From Rhodobacterales bacterium HKCCSP123 (GTDB lineage: Bacteria; Pseudomonadota; Alphaproteobacteria; Rhodobacterales; Rhodobacteraceae), in contig WVSO01000033.1 in the NCBI GenBank assembly GCA_015689745.1, positions 1-32,996 of the forward strand: a DNA stretch of 32,996 bases, in the 5' to 3' direction. Below the pieces are notes generated by a model. The model saw nothing but the letters and a program-made list of their open reading frames with translations. It did not search any database and was not told where the DNA came from. The translations under genes were made by a program, and so were the position numbers. Positions within the stretch are counted from its first letter, which is position 1. The number at the start of each line of letters is the position of its first letter. Below are positions 9,515 to 18,452 of this stretch, piece after piece.

Positions 9515-10282
9515 ATGGACGACACCCGCCTGATCTTCGGCCTCGGTTCCGGGCGTTGCGGCACGACATCGCTCGCGACCCTTCTGAACGGCATCCCCGG
9601 GGTCGTCTGCTTTCACGAGAGCAATGCGATGGGCATGGCCTGGTCGGGGGCGGAGCATGCCGTCCACTCCGTGCTGAACGATTTCCAGGCCGTGCTTGCG
9701 GGCGGCCCACGGGCCGTCTCTGTCGACCTGGGTGCCTATCGCCCGCTGGAAGGCTTCGACCCGCTTCATCGTCTGAAGACGCTGGAACGGGTCCGCGCGA
9801 TCGGCGACGTCGCCTCGTGGTACCTGCCCTATGTCGAGCTGATCCTCGAACGGGAACCCAACGCGGTGTTCCCCTGCCTGCGCCGCGACAGGCAGGAAAC
9901 GGTGGAGAGCTTCGTCAGGAAGGTGACGGTCCTGCGCCCCCGGACGCTCGGCGGTCGTCCCTTCGGCAAGCGGCGCCAGGTGGCGGCGCAGCGCCAGCGC
10001 AATCACTGGGTCGATCATGACGGCAGCAGGTGGATCGCCTCGCCCCGCTATGACAGGTGCTTCCCGCATTACGAGCAGGGCCTGACCCTCGAACAGGCCA
10101 TCGGCCGCTACCATGACGCGTACTACCGCACCGCGGAGGCGCTCGCCGCGCGTCACCCGGGGGCTGTGCGCGTCTTCGACGTCACGGCCCTGAACTCGGC
10201 GGCGGGGCAGGCCGGGATCCTTGACTTCTGCGGGATCACCGCGGCTGCGGGGTATCGCCCAGCGCATGTGAACCGCGGTTGA
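9515..10282 (+). CDS. P-loop sulfotransferase-like protein
   Basis: A 255-residue protein beginning MDDTRLIFGLGSGRCGTTSL. The GxGRCGTTSL loop near the N-terminus is the 5'-phosphosulfate-binding P-loop of PAPS-dependent sulfotransferases, and ERVRAIGDVASWYLPYVELI plus the R-R-D-R-Q-E-T-VESF stretch fit the region that binds the 3'-phosphate (PxxRxxxS-like). The C-terminal part (VRVFDVTALNSAAGQ) matches the end of bacterial sulfotransferase-fold proteins. The ATG at 9515 sits behind a weak GGGA site, and the frame upstream of it overlaps the divergent acyltransferase gene. The acceptor is unknown. The adjacent divergent lipid genes hint at a lipid or envelope acceptor, which is inference only. 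Confidence 0.7.
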   Translation: MDDTRLIFGLGSGRCGTTSLATLLNGIPGVVCFHESNAMGMAWSGAEHAVHSVLNDFQAVLAGGPRAVSVDLGAYRPLEGFDPLHRLKTLERVRAIGDVASWYLPYVELILEREPNAVFPCLRRDRQETVESFVRKVTVLRPRTLGGRPFGKRRQVAAQRQRNHWVDHDGSRWIASPRYDRCFPHYEQGLTLEQAIGRYHDAYYRTAEALAARHPGAVRVFDVTALNSAAGQAGILDFCGITAAAGYRPAHVNRG

Positions 10283-10315
10283 CTGTGCCGCCCTGTCGGC
10301 GATGCTGACTGCGAA

Positions 10316-12164
<1,849 letters not shown>

Positions 12165-12168
<4 letters not shown>

Positions 12169-12902
12169 ATCGTCCAGCCGCCATCCACGACGAAGAACTG
12201 CCCCGTCGCGGCCCTGGACTCGTCCGAGGCGAGGTAGACCACCATCGGCGCGATATCCTCGGGGTGGGTCATCTCGCGCAGGGGCTGGCGGTCGAGCATC
12301 GCCTCGTAGGCGGCGTCATAGTCGCCGCGCGCGGCCATCCGCGCCTTGAGCGAGGGCGTCAGAACCGTGCCCGGGCAGATCGCGTTGCAGCGGATGCGCG
12401 CCTGTATGTAATCGGTCGCGATGGCCTTGGTCAGGCCCATCACCGCACCCTTGGTCGCGCCATAGGCGCAGCGGCTGGCCGCCCCCGTGATCGCCGAGAC
12501 GACCGAGGCCATGTTGATGATCGACCCGCCGCCGTTCTCGATCATGCGGGGCAGGAAGGCCTCGGTCATGCGGGCCATGCCGCGGATGTTGATGGCGAAG
12601 GAACGGTCCCAATCCGCGTCCGTCGCCTCCAGAAGCGTGCCGTCATGCACCCAGCCCGCGCAGTTGAACAGAACGTCCGGCGTGGGGCTTGCGGCGGCGA
12701 AGGCGGCAATGCCCGCCGCATCGGTCACGTCCAGCAGAGCGGTGCGGATATTGCCATGCTCGGCCGCAAGGCTTTCAAGCGCGGCCGCGTCCACGTCGGT
12801 GGCATGCACCGTAGCGCCCTCCCGCGCCATGGCGAGCGCCGAGGCCCGCCCGATCCCCGCACCCGCCGCCGTCAGGATGACGGTCTTTCCCTCCAGTCTC
12901 AT
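12165..12902 (-). CDS. SDR-family dehydrogenase, BDH2/DHRS6-like (possible 2-keto-3-deoxy-sugar-acid dehydrogenase)
   Basis: A 245-residue classical short-chain dehydrogenase. The cofactor loop is TAAGAGIG (residues 11-18) with Asp36 favouring NAD; NCAG is at residues 80-83; the catalytic residues are Ser133, Tyr147 and Lys151 (YGATK). From memory it reads strikingly like human BDH2/DHRS6: the same TAA cofactor opening, FNCAGWVHDGTLL, SRCAY with Arg144 before the active site, ICPGTV-x-TPSL and YLASDES. In bacteria, enzymes of this type oxidise 2-keto-3-deoxy-L-fuconate/rhamnonate-like acids, or serve as 3-hydroxybutyrate dehydrogenases. The start at 12902 is behind GGGAGGG. It leads a two-gene minus-strand operon and is divergent from the FAH-family gene, which fits consecutive steps in one pathway. 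Confidence 0.87.
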
Positions 12903-12953
12903 GCGTCCCTCCCTTGCCGCGCCGCCCGACGCTACAACAGCGCGGGGCGGGGG

Positions 12954-12980
12954 CAAGGGGCATCGCCATGATGCGCCTTG
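12954..12980. promoter_or_regulatory. 27-bp near-perfect inverted repeat between divergent SDR and FAH-family genes
   Basis: CAAGGGGCATC (12954-12964) and GATGCGCCTTG (12970-12980) are complementary at 10 of 11 positions across the 5-base spacer GCCAT. It lies 52 bp upstream of the SDR start (12902) and 57 bp upstream of the hydrolase start (13037), the central position expected of one operator controlling both genes. No regulator gene is encoded next to it in the window. Confidence 0.55.
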
Positions 12981-13036
12981 TGCCGGGGCGAGGGAGCGGT
13001 GAACATGGCCACCGGAGCAGGAGGGGAGAGACCAGC

Positions 13037-13813
13037 ATGAAATGGGCACGCGGCAAGACCGGGGCGGGCGAGATCGTCACCGGCGTGATCGAGGGCGAGG
13101 CGCTGCACCCGCGGGCGGCCCTCGGCTCGGAAGAGGCGGCGGGCGAAGCGGTCGCGCTGTCGGCGATGACGCTGCTGCCGCCCGTGGTTCCGGGCAAGTT
13201 CATCGGGCTTTGGAACAACTTCAAGGCCGCCGCCGAGAAGAACGGCAATGACCACCCCACGCATCCGCTGTGGTTCCTGAAGGCCGAGACCTCGCTGGCC
13301 GGGCCGGGGGCCGAGGTCGCGCTGCCCGAGAGCGCGGGGCGCGTGGTCTTCGAGGGCGAGCTGGGCATCGTGATCGGAGCGACCCTCAAGGACGCGACCG
13401 AGGATCAGGCCCCGGCCGCCATCCTCGGCTACACCTGCGTGAACGACATCACCTCGCTCACCGTGCTGACCGCCGACCCCAGCTTCCCGCAATGGACGCG
13501 GGCGAAAAGCTTCGACGGCTTCGGCGTGATCGGCCCGGTGATCGAGACGGATGTCGACTGGTCCGGGCTGACCGTGACGGTCAATGTCGACGGGCGCGAG
13601 CGGCAGAGCTACCCGGCCGCCGACATGATCCTTACCCCGCCCGAGATCGTGCGCCTGTTGTCGCAGGACATGACGCTGAACCCCGGCGACGTGATCGCCT
13701 GCGGCACGTCGCTGGGCGCGCGGCCCGTGAAAGCGGGGCAGGTGGTCGAGGTGGTGATCGAGGGGATCGGCGCGCTGCCGGTGACGATGACGGCGCCACC
13801 TGCGGCAGGTTGA
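13037..13813 (+). CDS. Fumarylacetoacetate-hydrolase-family enzyme
   Basis: A 258-residue FAH-fold protein. Metal ligands are visible as Glu106 and Glu108 (FEGELGIVIG) and Asp137 (GYTCVNDIT); Lys157 in AKSFDGFG and the C-terminal LNPGDVIACGTSLG complete the usual catalytic block. Family members cut C-C bonds in 1,3-diketo acids or decarboxylate/hydrate related acids. The KSFDGFGVIGP motif is shared with 2,4-diketo-3-deoxy-L-fuconate/rhamnonate hydrolases, which release pyruvate and L-lactate, and the adjacent SDR and lactate dehydrogenase would suit such a route. Other FAH activities remain possible. The ATG at 13037 follows a GGAGGGGAGAG site; earlier in-frame starts lie in the inverted-repeat region. 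A strong terminator follows. Confidence 0.85.
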   Translation: MKWARGKTGAGEIVTGVIEGEALHPRAALGSEEAAGEAVALSAMTLLPPVVPGKFIGLWNNFKAAAEKNGNDHPTHPLWFLKAETSLAGPGAEVALPESAGRVVFEGELGIVIGATLKDATEDQAPAAILGYTCVNDITSLTVLTADPSFPQWTRAKSFDGFGVIGPVIETDVDWSGLTVTVNVDGRERQSYPAADMILTPPEIVRLLSQDMTLNPGDVIACGTSLGARPVKAGQVVEVVIEGIGALPVTMTAPPAAG

Positions 13814-13824
13814 GGTCCAACAAG

Positions 13825-13851
13825 AAACCGCCCCGGATGCCGGGGCGGTTT
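13825..13851. terminator. Strong bidirectional intrinsic terminator
   Basis: AAACCGCCCCGG (13825-13836) and CCGGGGCGGTTT (13840-13851) form a 12-bp perfect stem around ATG. The A-run on one side and the T-run on the other let it work in both directions, ending the FAH-family transcript from the left and the binding-protein transcript from the right; both genes finish within 25 bp. Confidence 0.9.
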
Positions 13852-13875
13852 CCCGTGTCGCACTGTCCTGCCGGA

Positions 13876-15465
13876 TCAGTTCAGCGAGAAGTACTTGAAC
13901 TTCACGCTGTCATCCGCGTCCACGGTCATGTTCCAGGCGTCGGAAACGCCCCAGTTCAGGACCTGGTTGTGGATCGGGATGTAGATCAGCTCTTCCTCGG
14001 CCATGGCGAACAGGTCCGCGATGGTCTGGTTGCGCGCCTCGAGATCGGTGTTCGAGGTGAGCGAGGCGATCATCTCGTTCATCTCGGGGTCGTCGAAGCG
14101 GGTGCCGTTCCAGGAGCCGCGGCCCTCGGTGCGGCCGTGGTAGAGGAAGTTGAAGATGTATTCCGCGTCATAGGTCGGAACGCCCCAGCCGAGCAGGTAG
14201 AAATCCGTCTCGAGGTTGGCGATCAGCGGGAAGTGCTGGGCGCGGGGCAGGGCCGAGAGGTTGGCGGTGATGCCGATCTGGGCCAGCATGCCCACCGCCG
14301 CCTGGCAGATTGCTTCATCATTGATGTAGCGATCGTTGGGGCAGTCGAGCTGGATCGAGAAGCCATCGGCATAGCCTGCCTCGGCCATCAGGGCGCGGGC
14401 GGCTTCGACGTCATAGGCCGGGTACTGGTCAAGCTCGGCGGTCCAGCCGTTCACCGGCGGGGGCGAGATCACGCCCGCCGGGGCCGACTGGCCGCGCATC
14501 ACGACCTGCTGGATGGCCTCGCGGTTGATCGCGATGTCGATCGCCTGGCGCACGCGCAGGTCGGCGAGCGGGTTGGCCCCCTCGACGCTGTCGAGCGTCA
14601 GGTCGTCGTCGCCCACGTTCATGCCGAAGAAGATCACCCGGTTCTGCGCCGCGGTGGCCAGGCCGATGCCGTCGGCCTCGGACACGCGCTGAAGGTCCTG
14701 CACCGGCACGTCCTGGATGAAATCCACCTCGCCGGTCAGAAGCGCGGCGACGCGCGTCGCGGGGTTCTGGATCGGCGTGAAGATGATTTCGGTCACGTCC
14801 ATCGGAAACGCGTCCATCCCCCAGTAATCCGGGTTTTGGGTCATCACCGTGCGCACGTCGGCCTCGCGGCTTTGCAGCACGAAGGGGCCGGTGCCGTTGG
14901 TGTTGCGCGCGGCATAGGTGTCTTCGCCCGCGGCGTAGTCCTGCACCTCTTCGGCCCCGTTCTCCGCGGCCCAGCCCGCGTCCATCATCATGATGTTCGT
15001 CAGGTTGTTCGGCAGAAGCGGGTTCGGACCGTCGGTCACGATCTCGACGGTGTAGTCGCCGGTGGCCCGCACTTCGGTCACGCCGGTCAGAAGCTCCTTG
15101 AAGTTCGAGGTCTCGGACCGTGCGCGGTCCAGCGAGAAGACCACGTCTTCGGCGGTGAACTCCTGCCCGCCGTGGAAGGTGACGCCCTCGCGGAGCGTGA
15201 AGACCCAGACGTTCGGGTCATCGGCAGAAGGTTCCCACGAGGTCGCGAGCGCGGGCTCCATCGCACCTTCCATGTTCCGCACGATCAGCGGTTCGTAGAT
15301 CTGGTGCATCAACGTGGTGGTGGGGCCCTCGTTCTGGGAATGCGGGTCGAGGGTCAGCGCCTCGGCGGCGCGCGCCCAGCGCAGCGTCTCGGCCGAAACC
15401 GCCGAGGCGGTCAGGGCCGTGGTCGCCAGCAGGGCCGCGCCAAAGGCGGCAAAACGGGTGGTCAT
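13876..15465 (-). CDS. Family-5 extracellular solute-binding protein, second paralogue
   Basis: A 529-residue periplasmic binding protein with a signal peptide (cleavage likely after AVSA, residue ~25) followed by ETLRWARAAEALTLDPHSQ. It keeps the SBP_bac_5 blocks, including LREGVTFHGGQEFTAEDVV, DLRVRQAIDIAIN and EEELIYIPIHNQ. It is clearly related to the protein at 6039-7595: both share ATSWEP/ATAWEP, the disposition of gene-internal motifs, and the NDRYINDE/NDRYLNDE stretch. No permease or ATPase accompanies it, so it may feed the transporter at 1691-5317 with another ligand or belong to a transporter elsewhere. The ATG at 15465 is behind AGGGAG. It is divergent from the Crp/Fnr regulator gene and shares that 185-bp promoter region. 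Confidence 0.92.
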   Translation of the reverse strand: MTTRFAAFGAALLATTALTASAVSAETLRWARAAEALTLDPHSQNEGPTTTLMHQIYEPLIVRNMEGAMEPALATSWEPSADDPNVWVFTLREGVTFHGGQEFTAEDVVFSLDRARSETSNFKELLTGVTEVRATGDYTVEIVTDGPNPLLPNNLTNIMMMDAGWAAENGAEEVQDYAAGEDTYAARNTNGTGPFVLQSREADVRTVMTQNPDYWGMDAFPMDVTEIIFTPIQNPATRVAALLTGEVDFIQDVPVQDLQRVSEADGIGLATAAQNRVIFFGMNVGDDDLTLDSVEGANPLADLRVRQAIDIAINREAIQQVVMRGQSAPAGVISPPPVNGWTAELDQYPAYDVEAARALMAEAGYADGFSIQLDCPNDRYINDEAICQAAVGMLAQIGITANLSALPRAQHFPLIANLETDFYLLGWGVPTYDAEYIFNFLYHGRTEGRGSWNGTRFDDPEMNEMIASLTSNTDLEARNQTIADLFAMAEEELIYIPIHNQVLNWGVSDAWNMTVDADDSVKFKYFSLN

Positions 15466-15572
15466 GGTGAATACTCCCTGTTCGTTTTGTTTATGGCCGC
15501 AAGTATGGATACGTTTCTGGCGCTGTCCACCCGTCGCGCCCGCGATAATGGCGTCTGCCCAATTTTCGGGCG

Positions 15573-15585
15573 GCAGGGACCCTGC
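15573..15585. promoter_or_regulatory. 13-bp perfect palindrome in the binding-protein / Crp-Fnr divergent region
   Basis: GCAGGG-A-CCCTGC lies between the two divergent genes, 108 bp from the binding-protein start and 66 bp before the chosen regulator start. It could be an operator for either gene. No canonical TTGAT-N4-ATCAA box was seen in this region. Confidence 0.3.
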
Positions 15586-15650
15586 GGCGCGCGTCTTGCC
15601 CGGTCTGCGGCAGGGGGATGCAATTGCCCGGCGCGCCGATTAGGTGCAGG

Positions 15651-16355
15651 ATGCACGAGGATGCCGCCGAGGAACCGCCCGCCATGCCCGCCATCGCCGA
15701 ACAGCACGACTGGATCGACCGCTTCGAAGGTCTCTCCCGGCTCGAGCCGCGCATCCGCGACGTCCTGAGCACGCGCAGCCAGGTGATCCGCGTGCCCGCG
15801 AACACGGTGATCTTCGGCCCGGGCAAGTCGCCCGACAACATGCTTCTCCTGCTTGACGGAACGGTCCGCGTGCAGCAGCTGGCCGAGAACGGGCGCGAGG
15901 TGGTGCTCTACCGCGTGACCGCGGGGGAAAGCTGCGTGCTGACGACCGCCTGCATGCTGGCCTACGAGGATTACGCGGCCGAGGGCGTGGCCGAGACGGA
16001 CATCGTGGCCGCCGCCATCCCGCGGGCCGTGTTCGACGATCTGGTCTCCAGTTCGAAGGAATTCCGCAATTTCGTCTTCCGCGCCTATTCGCGGCGGATC
16101 ACCGACCTGTTCCACGTGATCGAGGACATCGCCTTTCGCCGGATGGACATTCGCCTGGCGCAGAAGATCATCGAGCGCGCGGATACCGGCGTGCTCAGGG
16201 CCACCCATGCGCAACTGGCCGCCGAGCTTGGGACCGCGCGCGAGGTCATCTCGCGCCAGCTGGCCGAGTTCCAGCGCCGCGGCTGGATCGCGCAGGGCCG
16301 CGGCACGGTCGAGATTCTCGACTGCGACGGGCTGAGGAAGCTCGCCGAGAGCTGA
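15651..16355 (+). CDS. Crp/Fnr-family transcriptional regulator with C-x5-C pair in the sensor domain
   Basis: A 234-residue regulator: an N-terminal cyclic-nucleotide-binding-like beta barrel (residues ~20-125, including NMLLLLDGTVRVQQL), a long dimer helix (RAYSRRITDLFHVIEDIAF), and a C-terminal winged helix whose recognition part is HAQLAAELGTAREVISRQL. It lacks the N-terminal cysteine cluster of oxygen-sensing FNR. Instead two cysteines, Cys95 and Cys101, lie in the barrel in GESCVLTTACML. It is followed by persulfide-metabolism genes on the same strand, so a sulfur-responsive, thiol-based switch controlling them is an attractive inference. Start choice is uncertain: ATG 15651 has only a close AGG, ATG 15684 has GAGGAA at ~10 bases, and 15618 is also in frame. 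Confidence 0.85.
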   Translation: MHEDAAEEPPAMPAIAEQHDWIDRFEGLSRLEPRIRDVLSTRSQVIRVPANTVIFGPGKSPDNMLLLLDGTVRVQQLAENGREVVLYRVTAGESCVLTTACMLAYEDYAAEGVAETDIVAAAIPRAVFDDLVSSSKEFRNFVFRAYSRRITDLFHVIEDIAFRRMDIRLAQKIIERADTGVLRATHAQLAAELGTAREVISRQLAEFQRRGWIAQGRGTVEILDCDGLRKLAES

Positions 16356-16381
16356 GGCGCGGCCGCCTCCGGCGCGTGCGC

Positions 16382-16477
16382 AGATTTTTTCGAAAATTTA
16401 TTTTTATTCATTTCAATGACATGGGCAGCTTTCCCGGCTCATGAGGCCCGGTCTCACCCGTTGTGTGACTAGGTCAC
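16382..16477 (+). promoter_or_regulatory. AT-rich island and inverted repeats upstream of the sulfur operon
   Basis: The 182 bp between the regulator stop and the leader-peptide start contain an AT-rich island (about 16382-16416) that stands out in this GC-rich DNA, with the palindrome TTTTCGAAAA and an inverted repeat TCATT-TC-AATGA (16408-16419). Further down is GTGAC-TAG-GTCAC (16465-16477); read as TGTGA-N5-TCACT it resembles a Crp-type site one base short of the classical 6-base spacing. These are candidate promoter and operator elements for the downstream operon, possibly bound by the adjacent Crp/Fnr regulator. Confidence 0.45.
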
Positions 16478-16537
16478 TGATTGGCGACTGACGACTCGGT
16501 ATTCATCATCCAGCGAATAGGAAGGAGACCAGTCGAC

Positions 16538-16591
16538 ATGACTGCAATCGTTGATACATGCGCGGTGATCCACGCCGGAGGACTGGCATGA
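16538..16591 (+). CDS. Probable 17-residue leader peptide of the sulfur operon
   Basis: ATG at 16538 stands 8-10 bases behind GGAAGGAG, the strongest ribosome site in this region, and encodes MTAIVDTCAVIHAGGLA before a TGA at 16589-16591. That stop overlaps the ATG of the first YeeE/YedE gene (ATGA), and the transporter's own GGAGGA site lies inside the peptide's coding sequence. Such an arrangement lets translation of the peptide control access to the next gene. It contains one cysteine in the middle. It is too short for homology judgement; the strong ribosome site and exact coupling are the evidence. It could act as a cysteine- or sulfur-responsive attenuator, or simply improve re-initiation. 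Confidence 0.55.
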   Translation: MTAIVDTCAVIHAGGLA

Positions 16592-17022
16592 TCGAAACCG
16601 CATTCACCCCTTGGCAATCGCTTGGTGGCGGTGTCCTCATCGGCCTCGCGTCGACCCTGCTCATGCTGGTGATCGGCCGCGTGATGGGGGCGACCGGCAT
16701 CCTGGCCGGTGTCTTCGCCCCCGCCTCGATCGCGGATGCAAGCTGGCGCATCGCGGTGCTGCTCGGCATGGTGACCGGGCCTGCAGTCTACTGGCTGGCC
16801 ACGGGCGGCATGCCCGAGATCACCGTGCCGGTCTCGACCCCCATGCTGCTGATCGGCGGCTTCATCGTCGGCATCGGCGTGACCTATGCCTCGGGCTGTA
16901 CTTCCGGCCACGGCGTCTGCGGCCTGGCGCGGCTTTCGCCGCGGTCCTTCGCGGCGACGCTCACCTTCATGGCAACCACCGCGGCGACCGTCTTCGTCGT
17001 CCGCCACGTGATCGGAGGCTGA
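16588..17022 (+). CDS. YeeE/YedE-family half-size sulfur transporter, first subunit
   Basis: A 144-residue membrane protein with about four helices and the Sulf_transp signature TYASGCTSGHGVCGLARLS, placing Cys104 and Cys111 at the pore. In full-length YeeE/TsuA, conserved cysteines pass thiosulfate through the membrane; here the family fold is split over two adjacent genes. The ATG at 16588 overlaps the leader-peptide stop and has GGAGGA at good distance; upstream in-frame starts would run through the leader-peptide region. It is followed 5 bp later by the second half. This pair next to persulfide dioxygenase and SQR genes is well known in BigR/SqrR-type sulfide operons, where it is thought to move thiosulfate or another reduced sulfur species. 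Confidence 0.88.
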   Translation: MIETAFTPWQSLGGGVLIGLASTLLMLVIGRVMGATGILAGVFAPASIADASWRIAVLLGMVTGPAVYWLATGGMPEITVPVSTPMLLIGGFIVGIGVTYASGCTSGHGVCGLARLSPRSFAATLTFMATTAATVFVVRHVIGG

Positions 17023-17027
17023 CCCAG

Positions 17028-17462
17028 ATGCACCTGATCCTCGTCTACCTGATCGGCGTGATCTTCGGCACCGGGATCGTCATCTCGGGCATGGCGAACC
17101 CCGCCAAGGTCATCAACTTCTTCGATGTCGCGGGCAGCTGGGACCCCAGCCTCGCCTTCGTGATGGGCGGCGCGCTCATCGTCGCGGGCATCGGCTACCG
17201 CCTGGTCTTCGGCCGCGCGCGGCCCTTGTTCGAAGGCAAGTTCATGCTCCCCACCGCCCGGAACCTCGATGCACGCCTGATCGGCGGCTCGGCGGTCTTC
17301 GGCATCGGCTGGGGCATCGCCGGCTTCTGCCCCGGCGGCGCGCTGCCCGCGCTCGGCACCGGCCGGTGGGAGGTGATCGCCTTCGCCGCCGCCATGCTCG
17401 CCGGCATCTTCGCCGCCCGTTCCCTGCAATCCCTCTCGCGGCCCAAGCCCGCGACCACCTGA
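17028..17462 (+). CDS. YeeE/YedE-family half-size sulfur transporter, second subunit
   Basis: A 144-residue membrane protein with about four helices, homologous to the second half of YeeE/TsuA. The hallmark is GWGIAGFCPGGALPALGTG with Cys101, and the N-terminal GTGIVISGMANPAKVINFFD block is typical of this half. It starts 5 bp after the first subunit's stop, with GGAGG overlapping that gene's end. The two products probably assemble into one channel unit. Both ends lack signal peptides or soluble domains. The transported species cannot be fixed from sequence; thiosulfate is the best-supported family substrate. Confidence 0.88.
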   Translation: MHLILVYLIGVIFGTGIVISGMANPAKVINFFDVAGSWDPSLAFVMGGALIVAGIGYRLVFGRARPLFEGKFMLPTARNLDARLIGGSAVFGIGWGIAGFCPGGALPALGTGRWEVIAFAAAMLAGIFAARSLQSLSRPKPATT

Positions 17463-17484
17463 ACCATCCCGAGGAGACACGACC

Positions 17485-18369
17485 ATGACCGACAATTCCG
17501 TCAACATGAACGTCCGCCCCGAGGTCGAACCGTTCTTCGACCCCGCCACCAACACGATTTCCTACGTCGTGAAGGACCCCAACTCGAACAGCTGCGCCAT
17601 CGTCGACAGCGTGATGGACATCGACTACGCCGCCGGTCGCATCAGCTACGAGAGCGCCGACGCGATCATCGCCTATGTCCAGGAGAAGGGCCTCAAGGTC
17701 GAGTGGCTGATCGAGACCCATGTCCACGCCGACCACCTGTCGGGTGCGCCCTACATCCAGGAGAAGCTGGGCGGCAAGATCGGCATCGGCAAGAACATCA
17801 CCGTGGTGCAGGACACCTTCGGCAAGGTCTTCAACGAAGGCACCGAGTTCCAGCGCGACGGGTCGCAGTTCGACGCGCTCTTCGAGGACGGCGACACCTA
17901 CGAGATCGGCGGCATGCGCGCCTTCGCGATCTACACGCCGGGCCACACCCCCGCCTGCATGACGCATGTGATGGGCGACGCGGCCTTCGTGGGTGACACG
18001 CTGTTCATGCCCGACGGCGGCTCGGCGCGCGCCGACTTCCCCGGCGGGGACGCGGGCACGCTCTACGACAGCATCCAGAAGGTGCTGGCGCTGCCCGACG
18101 ACATGCGCCTCTTCATGTGCCACGATTACGGTCCGAACGGCCGTGACATCCAGTGGGAAACCACCGTGGCCGAGGAAAAGGCGCACAACATCCACGTCGG
18201 CGGCGGCAAGACGAAAGAGGAATTCGTCAAGTTCCGCACCGAGCGCGACGCGCAGCTCGACATGCCCCGGCTCATCATCCCCTCGCTGCAGGTGAACATG
18301 CGCGCGGGAGAGGTGCCGAAGGACAAGGACGGACGTCCGATGCTCAAGGTTCCGGTCAACGCCCTCTGA
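17485..18369 (+). CDS. Persulfide dioxygenase-like MBL-fold protein (Blh/ETHE1 type)
   Basis: A 294-residue metallo-beta-lactamase-fold enzyme. The metal motif is THVHADHLSG (His79, His81, Asp83, His84), with TPGHTPAC (His154), GDTLF (Asp171) and MCHDY (His213). In ETHE1-type persulfide dioxygenases a single iron is held by the equivalents of His79, His154 and Asp171. The ARADFPGGDAGTLYDSI stretch is typical of Blh proteins in sulfide-detoxification clusters. It would oxidise glutathione persulfide to sulfite in the cytoplasm. The DUF442 domain that is often fused to Blh is not present here; it is found on the next gene's product instead. The ATG follows GAGGAGA, 22 bp after the transporter gene. 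Confidence 0.9.
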   Translation: MTDNSVNMNVRPEVEPFFDPATNTISYVVKDPNSNSCAIVDSVMDIDYAAGRISYESADAIIAYVQEKGLKVEWLIETHVHADHLSGAPYIQEKLGGKIGIGKNITVVQDTFGKVFNEGTEFQRDGSQFDALFEDGDTYEIGGMRAFAIYTPGHTPACMTHVMGDAAFVGDTLFMPDGGSARADFPGGDAGTLYDSIQKVLALPDDMRLFMCHDYGPNGRDIQWETTVAEEKAHNIHVGGGKTKEEFVKFRTERDAQLDMPRLIIPSLQVNMRAGEVPKDKDGRPMLKVPVNAL

Positions 18370-18381
18370 ATCTTGAGCCGC

Positions 18382-18411
18382 GCGGCGGGGGAAGCGCTTG
18401 CCCCCCGCCGC
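18382..18411. promoter_or_regulatory. Intercistronic hairpin between dioxygenase and DUF442-SQR genes
   Basis: GCGGCGGGGG (18382-18391) pairs perfectly with CCCCCGCCGC (18402-18411) around a 10-base loop. No T-run follows in the sense direction, so it is more likely an mRNA-stability or processing element, or a partial attenuator, than a full terminator. It sits in an 83-bp gap, the widest in the operon. Confidence 0.5.
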
Positions 18412-18452
18412 CCCCCCTTCGGGAGCGAATTGTCACAGGAGGAGGCGCCGCC

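Noticed and set aside
15466-15650. Possible FNR box (TTGAT-N4-ATCAA) between the binding-protein and regulator genes
   Set aside because: No match with both half-sites was found by eye.
13270-15768. Very long open frame on the plus strand opposite the family-5 binding-protein gene
   Set aside because: It is rich in His, Arg and Gly, has no recognisable domain, and spans a terminator and a well-supported minus-strand gene; it is a by-product of high GC.
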